64,000 bases of DNA from Apus apus (lineage: Eukaryota > Chordata > Aves > Apodiformes > Apodidae), in contig NC_067282.1 of NCBI RefSeq assembly GCF_020740795.1, forward strand, positions 151,080,858-151,144,857, read 5' to 3'. Position 1 is the stretch's first letter, and each line of letters opens with the position of its first letter. The notes below the pieces were generated by a model. It made no database searches. It saw only the letters and a program-made list of their open reading frames with translations, and was not told where the DNA came from. Shown piece by piece: positions 42,901 to 55,640 of this stretch. A program made the position numbers and the translations under genes.

Positions 42901-45900
42901 TATTCCTTTGTACTGCAGCACAATTGGGAGTCTTTAATTATTTTTTATTATTATTTTTTTTTTCTTTCTCTACCCTTTCCCTACCCAGCAGGGTGGGATG
43001 TGTTTCTGAAGGATATTATACCTCTTTTTTTGCCTGAACAGGACTCCCTGTTTCGCGACAGAGAACAAGTCCAGCTGAGAGGGATCAGGACCTCTAGGGA
43101 AAAGGGTAGTGTTCCCACATTGCAGAAAACCTAGATTTACCAGAGGGATGATCACCATCACAATTGACCCTGTAAATGAATGTTCTCATATACAAATCTT
43201 CAACTATTTAAAAAGATGCTGGTATTGACTATTAAATGGAGTCAAGCTGTTTAAATACATTCTGAAGATTTAAGCTGGTGGTGTAACAGCCTCCAGACAG
43301 CAGTTCTGAGGCCCTGTTGCTGGTGCATTGTGTTTGCTTTGTCTCCAGGGACAGCCCTACTCCTGGTCTCAGAACAGCCGTGTTCACAGAGGAGCGCTCT
43401 CTGGGATCCTGGATCCTGAAGGCATGACAGCAATTAAAACTGCATAAGCTGTTCAAAAGCAGTTGCATTCACAGCAGTGAGCTGCAAGATGGGAAAGACT
43501 GGTTAGCAGACCAGTTCTCTCTCTGCACATCTGGTGCAGTGACAGAAACAAAAGTCAGGATTTACAAAGTAGGCTCATGTGGTTCATGTCAGCAGAGCTG
43601 ATGGGAGCATAGGTAAAAACAGCTATGGTGGTGCAAACCCAAGTTCCTTCTTCCTTTTACCTCTTCCAGCATTTTTGCATTAATAAGGAAGACTACAGCA
43701 TGCAGGGTAAATCTCAAGTGGTCCTGCCTCAGGAGAATCCTTCCAAAGCCCAGTTGGTGTGGAAGTTTCTGAGCTGGGTGTTGCTTCCGGGTCACTATGT
43801 ATAATAATCACTAGAGAACTCAGTTACAGCAACCATGACACCTCAGCAAAAGATTCCACTTTAAAATAATTAGCATTTTTTGCTAAGATTCAGAGAATAC
43901 TTACTGCTGTCATTTTAACTACATTTTTTTATACTTGACAGTCTTCAAAACACTGAAAAAACTATAGGAGAGTGAACTGGATGCAGTTCTGCATGTGTTG
44001 AATTGTGAGCTGAATTCGGCATTTCAGCTTAGACTCTTTACTTGTAGAGAGACAAATACTCCCAGCAGCCTGGTGATGAACAAAAAAGCCTCTCAGCCAT
44101 CAAGGAAATAATGAAAAGAAGCAACTCTGAACTCTTATTATTATTTATAAGATGAGAATATTTCTTATTCCTAAGAATTAGAGTGCGCAGTTATTTTCTT
44201 GGGACAGCTGTGCAAGGCACATCAGTACTGAATTTTATGACCAAAAAAGGGTTTCTTGGTATTTTTGAACTGCTTTTCCCAAATCCAGGAAGCATATAGA
44301 ATTTTCCAATTATTTTAAGCACTTGACCAGTGAATACATGGGATATCACAGAGTTCTGGAGCCAAGCAGTGTTCCTACAGCCTTGCCTGGTACTGAGCTT
44401 AGCCTCACACAGAGGTGAAGGCTACTGTGGAGTTTCCACATTATGAAAATGTTCCTGGAGTGATGAAAGAGGGAGAAGCTTAAGCAGCTGTTGAGAAAGG
44501 AGTTATACAGAAGTGAAATGTTCCACATGACAAGCAAAATTGAGTAAACCAAACATCAGAAATAAACAAAAGAACAGAAAGATAAACAGAAATATTTTGA
44601 AGTGCATGAGTGCGTCCTCATGGATATAACCTCATGCCGTTGGGTTTGCTCTCTACTCACCATTTAAGGAACTTCTTGCATTGTCTGTGCATCACTGCAA
44701 CATAGATCCTATTATGCAATGAGTAACTGTGTTTGCTTTCAGTGAAAAGCTCCAGCCCCCTAGTTTGGTTTCTGTAGCCATGCTCTGGAAACCACTCTTG
44801 AGATGGTGCCTGATGTTGTTCCACTTACTCATTAATAACATGTATTGTGGTTTCTTCTAATGTAAACTTCAGCCAGTCCTTAATGAAGTTTTTAATAAAT
44901 TTCTCCATCACCTCATACCTTAAAATGAAAAATGAATGGTCACCCCTTTTGCAAGCCATTAATGATGACATGCAATTTGGCTGATGAATCAGAAGTTTGC
45001 TGTAGATTGAGGCTATGTTTGTGTCCATCTCAGCATAGTCTGTCCCCTTCTTCTCCATGGTAACTGCTCTGCTTCTGACATCACTAGCCGAAATGGAACA
45101 TGGAGGTTATAAAATCCTCAGAGGGTGTGGGATGGTAGAAACAGAATGAAAATATACATCAATAAAGGAGATGTCCTTAATGCTTAACACATTGGACAGT
45201 GTCTGGTGCATCAATCAGGCAAAGGACATCTGAAATCTGAGAAATGGGGATATCAGCATTTCAGAGCTGGAAATGTGGGTAAGGTTGCTGAGATGACTTG
45301 AAAAGCAGAAAAATCTGTGGCTCCTTTTTGGACTGAATCCTGATGCACTCGGCCTGTCTGATGTTCTTTCTTGACATCAGAAATCCTGTTAATCACAATG
45401 AGGATAAAGAACCCCATGTTAGGATTCAAGAAATCAGAGCCCTCCTTGGCAACCAGGGAAGATAAGACAAGAGCAGAAATTTCCTAGTAAGTGTACTAAA
45501 GCAGGTGCCAGTATTACTCAGTCTTAATCACAATCTTTACCTATGATCTGGGATGCTGCTTTTCTAAAGACAAGACCCCAGAAGTCATGAGCTAGACGAC
45601 TGCCTTAACTTCAATTAAAAAAAAAAAAAAGGCAGACTTCTTGTGTTAGGAGAGACACAAAAGACCGACACACCTTGACATTTCAAAATCAGAAGGGAAA
45701 GACAGTTAACCCGAAGTTTCTCAGCCATTAACATCTCACAGTTCAAAGTCCAATTGGGAATTTCCTAGATCCCAGTTTAATGCTTTGGAGCATTAAGTAC
45801 TGCAGTGTGGATGCCACTGGAGGACAAGAGAGCTTGGAAGCTGTAACTTGAGGTGGGGGGAGGCAGCGAGCATGAGGAAAGGTCAAGAGAATGGGAGGAT

Positions 45901-47170
45901 GTTTAGGCTTGTCTCTGCTCATTTGAATAAGGCTGTCAGTCTTGGGAGGGTTAAGTGTTTCCAGGGGAATGGAAACTCAGCTCCAGCCTTGTCAGAGAGA
46001 CACGACAACACATGTAAAATAAACAGAAGTGAAGTGTTAAGATAATGTACATACACCAGGCCTGTGCAATGTCGGGATCATTTTGGTTCGCTTCACAAAG
46101 CTATTACCCCTTTTTGACTTGCATGGTGAGCCAAGTCTAAATGTCCTGTGGATTGCTTCATTTAGGAGAAAAAAGCTACTGATGGAGCTCTGTATTTTCT
46201 TACTGCAGCCCTGGTTTATTTACAAAGAAGGTACACAAACCCTCTTTCCTCAGACAAAACAGGAATGAAACAGCAGGAAACAGTTCCTTTGTTCACAATT
46301 CTGAGCCAGCATTTAGTCCCAAAATCTTTTTCTCAATTATGTTCTTTCATTCCTGTGTTTTCACTTTCTCAGAGCTATTTTTCTTCCATAAACCAGAGGT
46401 ATGTAGGAGGGTTGTTTATTTTTATTTTAATGAAATGTGTTCTAGCAAATTTAGAAAGCAAGCTATTCAATGGACAGTGGAAAGAATGCAATGCGAGTTT
46501 GGTTACATTTGTACCCACTGTCCCTGCCTCTAGTTCCACTCAGAGCCCAAAAAACACAGGCAGTGATGATCTGGCTGACATCCACTTGCAGTTTGGCTTT
46601 ACAACATACCAAACTGGAAAAATAACTGTTAAAGGTACACAGTGGCTTTTCTCTCAGCAAGTTCCTAGCTAGGATATCTTTACTTGGTCATCAATTTTCA
46701 TGCAACTCATAAGAATTTATTATCTTTGTGACTATCACTGTAGAAACTAAGGAGACTGATGGCCAGACAGCATTGTCTCGTGCCTTATTTTCTTTAGGAC
46801 AGCCAGAGTAGAAAAAAAAAGAATTAAAAAACCAATTTTTTTTTCAGTGAAATAAATAAATAAATAAACAGAAAAAATAGAGGAAAGAAGTGGAGGAGGG
46901 AGGGACAACCGTGAGGAACAAAAGAAAAATACATTTTAAGCCAACATGAGAAAAGAAAGAACAAGCAATTGAGGAGAAATGGAGACAAAGAATCAAAAGT
47001 AAGCTACACATATAATTTAAGTAAAGGAATTTTACTGTGCTTATTTTATAAAATTGATGAAAGCTGCCTTGCTGGTGCAATTAAACCACATTTGTCTACT
47101 GAAGTTAAACATAACAGATGAGTAAAATTTAGTTACGTTATATGCAGAAAGAGCCATTAAATGTCATAAA
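36957..47170. other. Gene-free intergenic DNA, 37.0-47.2 kb
   Basis: No recognised gene or repeat family. The longest open frame (41071-41718, minus strand, 215 codons) has no domain I know. Simple tracts include a T-rich stretch near 42940-42962, A14 at 45617-45630 and an AAAT repeat near 46850-46867. A second CTCF-like motif is at 40927-40940. Confidence 0.55.
46850..46867 (+). repeat. AAAT microsatellite
   Basis: About four to five AAAT units in an A-rich context. Confidence 0.7.
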
Positions 47171-47430
47171 GTCACAGAATGGTTTAAGTTGGAAGGGACC
47201 CTAAAGAGCACCTAGTTCCAACCCCCCTGCATGGGCAGGGACACCTGCCACTAGTCCAGGTTGCTCAAAGCCCCATCCCACTTGGCCTTGAGCACTTCCA
47301 GGGAAGGGGCAGCCACAGCTTCTCTGGGCAATCTCACACACCCTCACAGTGCACAATTTCTTCCTGATATCTGGCTGACTGCTCTTTTAATGTAAAGATG
47401 GAGCCCCCTTTTCTAGCCTGATCAAAGACC
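47171..47430 (-). mobile_element. CR1 LINE 3' fragment, antisense
   Basis: Reversed CR1 3' end (CACAGAATGG, GTTCCAACCCCCCTGCATGG, CAGGTTGCTCAAAGCCCC). A short internal deletion follows GGGCAATCT near 47333. Truncated at the element's 5' side; the right boundary is approximate. Confidence 0.85.
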
Positions 47431-49021
47431 ACTGCTGCCCATCTCATAGGTGGAAAAAGGGATTTTGCTCTTTGGGGTCAGCTGTCTTGTTCCTCTTCTG
47501 TGTACGCTTGAGATACAGCTTTTTTTTTTTTTTTTTTTTTCAGAACATTTGGTATTGTGCTGACATGGCTGGTGCACTCACTGGTACAGAGTTGCCTCGA
47601 GGCCTGATCAGCTTCTTCAGGTCCCCGTGTTCCATGAAAGCCTCAGGAGAAGGAGCTTCCAGATGCTGCCTGACATGGCAGGCTCTTCCTTGTCCCGGGT
47701 TAAGCTGCAGATATCTCAAGTGAGAAATGTGGGTTTGCCCAAGCCATGTGAGAATGAATAAACCCTGACTGTATGATTCAGATCATGCAGATGCTGTGTG
47801 ATCTGAGCGAGGGTGCAGGGGCTGACGCGTAGGTCGGAAGAAAGTGGAAGAAACTTGCGAACTAGTGTCCTCTTATCAGGCAGGTAGGCAGTTGCTGATT
47901 AGAACACAATGTCTGGTTTCTCAAGCAGTGCCTTCTCTGTTTCACGCTGCCTGTGCCCTCAGGTTTGCAACCTGCTTCAGGAGACATGCAATGATCCAGG
48001 TTTCACAGCATTTTATTTCAGCAGTGCGTGCCAGGCGCATGTCAGTGAGAAAGGTGGGGTGAGTCTTGACTGAGTCCTACAAGCACAACAGATTTAGATA
48101 TAAAAAGGAAATTACAAGGAAGGCAGTGAAATTATTTTGACTGTGGGGTTTATGGATTCCCTGGTGGTTTTGGCAGCTGGATTCAGTATTCCCCCGTAGC
48201 AAAAGACATGCTTCTGAGCGTGGGGTGGAAACACTGTTGCTGCCTGGTGGGGATGAGCAGGCTTCTGCTGGGGAGGGCCAGGGGCTGCAGCTTGGTTGTG
48301 GAGAAGGCACTCTGGGAGGAGGCAGGGGACATCTGCCTGCTGATAGGCCGAGGATGATATGATAGTGTGGCTTGCTGACATTGGACCCAAGTTGTGGCTA
48401 TTACTGCAGATAATTACAGGTGTTGCAATTTTATCAGTGTGCTTTTTTCCAGAACTGTGTGTCTCAGCACATTTCAAAGGAAGCAAGCGACCCACAATAA
48501 GCATGCTAATTGGCAAGTGGTGCTGATGACAGACCAAAGAGATGCTGGAGGAGAAAGATGCCACAAATCATTAACAGGATCAGACATTGCTGACTCGCAC
48601 CCTGCAGTCAGTCCTGGCTCTGTGGGGTGACATTTCTAGCCTTTGAAGTCACATTTTCTTTTGACATCTTCACGTGCCGAAGATGAACCCACTTTGCAAT
48701 CCCTGGTGTTGCAGAAATGGGTGCTGAGGGACTCATACAAATCATATACCTGCAGCAGAGCAGAGCCAAGGACAGGTGGTGGGCAGGCACCGCTAGGGAC
48801 AGGGGCAGGCAGCAGCTGGGGACACAGACAGCCTGGCTGTGCTGCTGTGGCTGTGGGTGTGTGTGCTGCTGGCTGGGCTTGGGCAGGCTCTTTTTGGAGC
48901 ACGGATGTCCTTGGGCAAGGCAAGGCAAGGCCAGGCACAGACTATGTGCAGCAGATCCCCATTGTAACCTTGACTCCTGGGGATGTCAGGAGGCTGCTAG
49001 GACTGCTCCCAATGGAAGGAA
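47431..49021. other. Non-coding stretch with a T21 tract
   Basis: T21 at 47520-47540 is followed directly by CAG. It could be the poly(A) tail of a minus-strand retrocopy or a chance pyrimidine tract. I could not recognise a parent gene in the sequence to its right. The 150-codon minus-strand frame at 48112-48564 has no domain. Confidence 0.45.
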
Positions 49022-49400
49022 ATCATAGAATCATAGAATCATAGAATCCTAGGGGTTGGAAGGGACCTCGAAAGATCATCTAGTCCAACCCCCCCTGCCA
49101 GAGCAGGGTCACCTAGAGCACATCACACAGGAAGGCATCCAGGTGGGTTTTGAATGTCTCCAGTGAAGGAGACTCCACAACCTCTCTGGGCAGCCTGTTC
49201 CAGTGCTCTGTCACTCTCACAGGAAAAAATTTTTTTCGTATATTCACCTTGAACCTCCTATGCTCCAATTTCCACTCATTACCCCTTGTCCTATCACTGG
49301 TCATCACTGAGAAAAGCCTAACTCCATCTCCCTGACACTCACCCCTTACGTATTTGTAAACATTAATGAGGTCACCCCTCATTAAGTCTTCTCTTTTACA
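49022..49400 (-). mobile_element. CR1 LINE 3' fragment, antisense arm of an inverted pair
   Basis: Starts with three reversed tail units (ATCATAGAATCATAGAATC). Read on the minus strand it encodes the end of CR1 ORF2 ([20 protein letters not shown] to AFLCDVL) without a stop until the normal end. Truncated near 49390. A C13 tract (49430-49442) follows. Confidence 0.92.
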
Positions 49401-49597
49401 GTCCCATGAACCACACAAAAATTGTCCTTCCCCCCCCCCCCCTTATTATCCTGGGCTCTCTTCCAAGTGTTTTCTTAGAATGTTTAATTTAATTCTATTT
49501 CCATCATTCTCTGAGTTCTTTTTTCTTGCTGCCCTCAGCTTCTTTAAGGTGAGAATGTCATGATGGATGGAGAAGTTCATTTCCATTCATTTCCATA
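49401..49597. other. Spacer between the inverted CR1 copies
   Basis: Unique-looking sequence with a C13 run at 49430-49442 and a TTCATTTCCA duplication near 49576-49595, just before the second CR1. Confidence 0.5.
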
Positions 49598-50198
49598 ATG
49601 GGTGCATTAGAAAGGGTGTGGTTAGTCGGTCAAGAGAGGTTCTCCTCCCCCTCTATTCTGCATTGGTGAGGCCGCATCTGGAGTATTGTGTCCAGTTCTG
49701 GGCCCCTCAGTTCAAGAAGGACAGGCAACTGCTGGAAAGAGTCCAGCGCAGAGCTACTAAGATGATTAAGGGAGTGGAACATCTCCCTTATGAGGAAAGG
49801 TTGAGGGAGCTGGGTCTCTTTAGCTTGGAGAAGAGGAGGCTGAGGGGTGACCTCATTAATGTTTACAAATATGTAAGGGGTGAGTGTCAGGGAGATGGAG
49901 TTAGGCTCTTCTCAGTGATGACCATTGATAGGACAAGGGGTAATGGGTGTAAATTGGAGCATAGGAGGTTCAAGGTGAATATCCGAAAAAAATTTTTTAC
50001 TGTAAGAGTGACAGAGCACTGGAACAGGCTGCCCAGGGAGGTTGTGGAGTCTCCTTCGCTGGAGACATTCAAAACCCGCCTGGACGCCTTCCTGTGTGAT
50101 GTACTCTAGGTGACCCTGCTCTGGCAGGGGGGTTGGACTAGATGATCTTTCGAGGTCCCTTCCAACCCCTAGGATTCTATGATTCTATGATTCTATGA
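49598..50198 (+). mobile_element. CR1 LINE 3' fragment, sense arm of an inverted pair, ORF2 C-terminus open
   Basis: The ORF2 C-terminal region is open from the truncation point to its stop at 50107-50109, including [20 protein letters not shown]. It then has the CR1 3' UTR and the tail with three ATTCTATG units (50173-50198). Over the last 87 residues it differs from the antisense copy at five positions. An intact frame and tail suggest a fairly young insertion. It lacks the reverse transcriptase and endonuclease regions, so it is not functional. Confidence 0.93.
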
Positions 50199-50295
50199 AT
50201 ATTAAACTGCAATGGTCACATGCTTTGGTCCCTGAAGCAGGCACCATGTACTGAAAGATGTTGTTTCTAGTCTTGGCTGTATTATGAAGTGCATT

Positions 50296-50862
50296 ATTTC
50301 ACTCAAGGGAGGTGACTCACCCCCTCTACTCCACTCTTGTGAGACCCCACCTGCTGCACTGCATCCAGTTCTGGAGCTCCCAACACAGGAAATACCCAGA
50401 ACTGTTGGAGTAAGTCCAGAGGGCTAAGGAAGTGATCAAAGGGCTGGAGCATCTCTGTTATGAAAACAGGTTGAGAGAGTTTGGATTGTTCAGCCTGGAG
50501 AAGAGAAGGCTCCAGGGAGACCTTTTAGCAGCCTTCCAGTACCTGAAGAGGCTACAGGAAAGCTGGGGAGGGGCTTTTTACAAGGGCATGTAGTGACAGG
50601 AGGAGGGGGAACCATTTCAAACTGAAAGAGGGTAGATATTAGGAAGAAATGGTGTACTGTGAGGGTGGTGAGGCACTGGAACAGGTTGCCCAGAGAAGCT
50701 GTGGATGCCTTCTCCCTGGAAGTTCTCAAGGCCAAGTGGGATGGGGCTTTGAGCAACCTGGTCTAGTGGGAGGTGTCCCTGCCCATGCAGGGGGGTTGGA
50801 ACTAGATGCTCCTTAAGGTCACTTCCAACCCAAACCATTCTATGATACTATGATTCTACAAT
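50296..50862 (+). mobile_element. Older CR1 LINE 3' fragment, sense
   Basis: CR1 3' wording (CACTGCATCCAGTTCTGG, GGAGAAGAGAAGGCTCC, GGGGGGTTGGAACTAGATG) ending in TTCTATGATACTATGATTC. More diverged than the copy just upstream and of a different CR1 type. Confidence 0.87.
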
Positions 50863-53800
50863 TATATTAACTTCAAATCTCTTCACATTGTAATTCAATT
50901 CTAAGTGTGCCTACTGGCTGGATTTACAAAGGCTACTGTGAGATCAGCAAAGCCAGTCTCTCTCAAGGATCTGCCCTGGTAGCCAAGGTAAAATAGGCTG
51001 TTCAAAATTTTGTTCAAAACGGTGGAAATCAAGGCCCTGACTGGGACTGGGTGAAAGAGATTCTTTCTTAGTGTGCCTTTTCAGTGGGGTAAATACTGAC
51101 TTTTCACAGCGCTGGGGAGGAGAAGTAGAGGGGACTGTTTGGGTCCAACAGAAGAAGGAAATTTGATGTACATTTTTCTCAAATGAAAACAAAACAAATT
51201 AAAACATGAAAAAAATATGTTTCAGATCATCCTGTAGCCTTTTTTCCCAGGCCAGGAGGAAACACTCCAGTGTTGTCTTGTGACTCTTCTGCAAATCTTA
51301 CTTTTCTTTTCCTTTTCCTTTTCCTTTTTCTAACAAAAATTCTAGTGGCTATTCAATCAAAAAACACTGGTTTGAGGGGCTGTGTTTGGAATGCAATTTG
51401 AAAGACTGAAGTCACTATGGAACACTTTTAAGCAATTTAGGCTTTTCCAAAATGGAACATCTCATTTTTCACATGTCTAAGTGACATTGCTTGGCATTTT
51501 CAAAATTCCTCCTTCTCTTCACACTTCTTCTTTCCAGCCAAAATTATTTGCTGGTTTTGACCCAATTTTGCAAGTAGTTCCACTTAGTGTTTGTCACAAA
51601 AAATTTCCACACAATCTAGTTGTGCTGGGGTGAGAGGCCAGGAGAAGACATGGGCTGCAGCAGCAAGGTCTGTGTGAGAAAGAAATGGTGGGGCACGGAT
51701 GTGGACGGTTGAGCAGGGACACAGCTGCTGTGGGTCCTGGCCACCATTCTCAGCAGGATGCTTAAATTCAGCAAATGTGTCATAACAAGGGCACTGGTCA
51801 TAGAACAAGAAGTAGGAGGAAAACCTGGAATGCAGAAGGTGCCAGGAGAATAATTGAGTGGAAAGAGAGTTAACTGGAGCAACCAAAATAAACCATGAAT
51901 ATATCCTCTGGTGACAATAAAGCTGCACTAATTCATCCCAGTTCAGCTAGGAACTGAACGCAACAAAACAGATTTAAAGCAGACTCAGAGACTAGCAAGA
52001 TGATCATGCAGAAGGTTAAGCTCAGCCAGCTGAGCAACATATCTTTTTTTGAGCTGGGCCAAATGGGATTGGGGAGAGCATGAAGTTCCAGTTGCAGGCT
52101 CAGGGATGCTTCACAGGTAGGGGGCAAAGGTGGCAGACAAATTTGTTGCCCATTAGTCCAACTGTCTTAAGACTGTGAGCTCTCATCCCCTCCTGCAATA
52201 AGCTGGGCTCTATCTGCACCCCTATCCCTGTGTTGGATGTAGAAACCAAGTCCCCATTGCCCAGACACATCGTGGAGTGGGCAGTGGGAAGTGATGTGCT
52301 CTCTGGATGTTGCCAGGCAAACTCCACCCTGAAAGCACAGATGATTCCCTACAAATCCACCCCCTCTATCCCTTGGAAGACACTGTGTATCTTCAAGGAA
52401 AAGCCTCTGTGTTCAGACACCAGCTGGGTTTCTCCAGAGCCTGGGGCCTGGGCCAGCCTCCTGTGGCAGGGTAGCAGTGCCAGACACATGGTGCACAGCA
52501 GAGCAGACCTATGGGGGACAAAAGAGGAGGCCTCTGCAGGCAGTAGAAGAAAGCCCTGGCAGGAGCAAGCTAAAATCCAAAGATCAGTAAATCTAGGAAA
52601 GAGTTCCAGGAAAGGGCATCTTAAAAATCTGGTAGTCAGTTTTCCCCTCTTCCTTTTTGCTTAGTGCCCATCCCTCTATGCTGGCCAGGGATGGGAGCAT
52701 CTGATGACACAATGTCACCCTGAGATGTCACAGCAGTTAGAGCTGAGTGGATCCTCTGGGCCCATGGGGACCTATCATCCCTTCCTATTATTTATGCGTT
52801 GGGCTGGCTTCCATGGTAAACGACTGTAGATCTGTTTCTCTTCATGTCTGTGCTATTCTGTGATATTTAAGCAGAAGAGACCAATCCATGGGAAAGAGGA
52901 CTTGCCAACAGGGCTGCGGGAAGTCCATGTATTTTAAGTATTCCTCCAGGATACCAAAGATATCCAGGGATAAAGAAAGCCTGGCGGCTTCAGACTTGTG
53001 CAAGCAGAGGTGGAGTGAGGCAGAAAAACAGAGCCCTGTTGAAATGTGACACTTTTAATTGCCTCACTTGGCTGCAGCCAGGTATTCCATGTCTTGTGTG
53101 CAGGACATAATACTCTGTCTTCCTCCTTCACCATAGCCCCCTTGTGCCAGGTGGAGCTGGCACATCCTGAGCGAATGGAAGAACAACTCCACAGTGAGGG
53201 CCACAGCATGGCCAAAATCATGGTCAAGTCTCTCTTCTGGGCTCCTGAGGCAAATCCCCTAGCTTCTAATCCATGAAAATAACCTCCTGTCAAAATTTCA
53301 GCTGAAAGCAGAAAATCCCAATGCTATGGTACTCTGGAGAGTCCCAACACCTTCACTCAGTTGCCACTTCATCCTACAAATGTTTTAGTGCAGTTCTGCC
53401 CTGATTGCATGGTGACTAACGTGCTGGTAGGGAAAGCATCAGTAGGAGCCTCTCACAAGCACCAACTGGAACAAGGATCCAGGATGTGCAGAAGCTGGTG
53501 TTGTACAAGGTTGGTCTCTTAAGGTGGAGAAAGCAGGACTTGGACAGATTTCTTGGCTTAGGGTGAGCACAAAACTCCATTACATCAGCAGGAGAGGGGG
53601 ACAGTGTAGACCCCATCTCTTAGGAATGTAGAATTGAAGAAGGATTAAATAGCACTGCAGGCTCTATTTACAAGCAGAGGGTGTCACAAAAGAAAAAATA
53701 AAACACATCCTTTTTTTGACAGAAACATGTCAAGGACAGAACAAAATATCTGACCAGTGTACTTTATAAACAAGATACAAAGATCTGGTGAGAAAGGTAG

Positions 53801-55101
53801 AAAAGTTTGCATTCTAAGAAAAAGAATGCTGCAGACTAGATAAGCTGATACCCTGGGCTAGTCCCTTAGTTCAAGTTCACAAAAGGGCTTCTTGTCATGA
53901 CAGCAGTTGCATTCACACATGCCCAGCACTGTGATGCAGTGGATCCAGGGAATTCTTTTTGCTGAAGAGGGAAAGTCATGCCCCCTGTAGCCTGTCATAC
54001 ATACTTCTGGCACACATTGAACTCCTTGGTTTGCTGATTTGACTTCCTAAGTTGGCAGAAAATTAGCTTAACCACAAAATAAAAATAGTTAGTTTGCTGC
54101 TTATCTACGGAGATGAACAGAGCTCTAGCATGGGAAGGCCAAGGGCTTGTGGATGGGCTGGGTTTTGGTTTGGAAGAGGGTGGGACAAGGGAGCTAAGGA
54201 GCAGAGGAATCTGTGGGACATATGGCTTTGAGGGAGGATGAGGAATCAGAGGTCTAATGTACAAAAGTACATTGTACCAGGGGTTTGATTCCACCCAAAC
54301 ACTTCTGTCCAGGACCTTAATTTGCATGAAGGACGTACATTCAAAGCCCTCTTCAGATCCTCACATGAGACTTCTGCTGTCCTTCACACGTCTTCCTCCT
54401 CAGGCTACAGTACATGGCTTCAAGCTATTCTGCCTGGCTTGGTCATATCTGGGGTATTTCTGCCACCCTGGGGTATTTCTGGGACTACTGTTACCACTGA
54501 GTATTCAGCCCTTTTTTCAATGGCAGACAGGGCAATTTTTCTAGCAGCTCCAGACTGACTGACTGTTGTTGAGTCAAGATCTTTACATGGTGCTTTCCAT
54601 TCCTCCTGCCTATGCTTCTCCTTGACAGTCTCAAAGTAACAAAGAAATTCCTCCTCCCACTTATTGTGCAGGGCCATGAAAGCTAAACTTCTCAGACAGA
54701 AACACCTTTAGAGAACTTTTACAAGCTTTTAAAATGCAAGTACCACCTTTCCTTTCTGAGATGGCTCCAAGGACATCCTGTGTTGTGTATCACCATGAAG
54801 GTTTTAATTCACAATCCAGAAACAAATAATCCATTAGAAATGCATCTATTTGTTCTGTTTATTCCATTTGTGTTTGTGTTTTCAAGCTCCTACAGCGCAA
54901 GAATGGTGAGTGGGTGGAGGTTAAGAAAGGAAGAGTTTCGCAGTAATTTCCCTAACCTCAGTCTAATGTTTCTCAAGTACCATCTGAGTAACAGTCCTGT
55001 GAGAGATGTTTCTACCTCTCTTTGCACCAACAGCTACCATCTCCCCTCCTCTCCTTTCTGACAGGAATAGTGTTCATCTGATCCTTCAGTATGCTGGTTT
55101 A
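50863..55101. other. Gene-free intergenic DNA, 50.9-55.1 kb
   Basis: No recognised gene or interspersed repeat. A short TTTTCC repeat is present at about 51303-51330. The longest open frames are 144 codons or fewer and have no domain. Confidence 0.5.
51303..51330 (+). repeat. TTTTCC simple repeat
   Basis: About four units of TTTTCC in a pyrimidine tract. Confidence 0.65.
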
Positions 55102-55640
55102 TAATCATAGAATTGTTTTGGTTGGAAAAGACCTTTAAGATCATAAAATCATCATAGAATCATAGAATGTCTTGGGTTGGAAGGGACCTATAAAGGTAAT
55201 CTAGTCCAATCCCTCTGCAATAAGCAGGGACATCTTCAACTAGACCAGATTGCTCAGAGCCCCATCAAGCCTGACCCTGGATGTCTGCAGGGATGGAGCC
55301 TCCACCACCTCTCTAGGCAACCCATTCCAGTGACCCACCACCCTCACGTTAAATATTTTTTCCTAATGTCCACCTAAATCTACCCTTTTCTAGCTGAAAA
55401 CTATTAACCCTTGTCCTATCATTACATGCTCTTGTGAACAGGTCTTCCCCAGCCTTCTTATAGGCCCCTTTCAGGTATTGGAGGGTCATTATAAGATCAT
55501 GTCCCCCTCCCCCTCCAGAAGTCTTTTCTTCTTCAGGCTGAACAACCACAACCCTTTCAGCCTCTCTTCATAAGAAAGGTGCTCCTCTGATCATTTTTGT
55601 GGCCCTCCTCTGGACACACTCCAACAGGTCCTTGTCTTTA
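55102..55640 (-). mobile_element. Two adjacent antisense CR1 3' ends
   Basis: A short reversed CR1 tail (55102-55150: TAATCATAGAATTG, GGTTGGAAAAGACC) is followed at 55151 by a second reversed tail (ATCATAGAATCATAGAATG) and about 490 bp of CR1 3' sequence running to about 55640. Two 3' ends in a row mean two insertions, or a tail duplication. The longer copy is truncated at its own 5' side near TGGACACACTCCAACAGG. Confidence 0.85.

Noticed and set aside
49567-50109. 180-codon frame that could be taken for a host gene
   Set aside because: From about 49598 onward it is the C-terminal part of CR1 ORF2, with the CR1 3' UTR and tail following.
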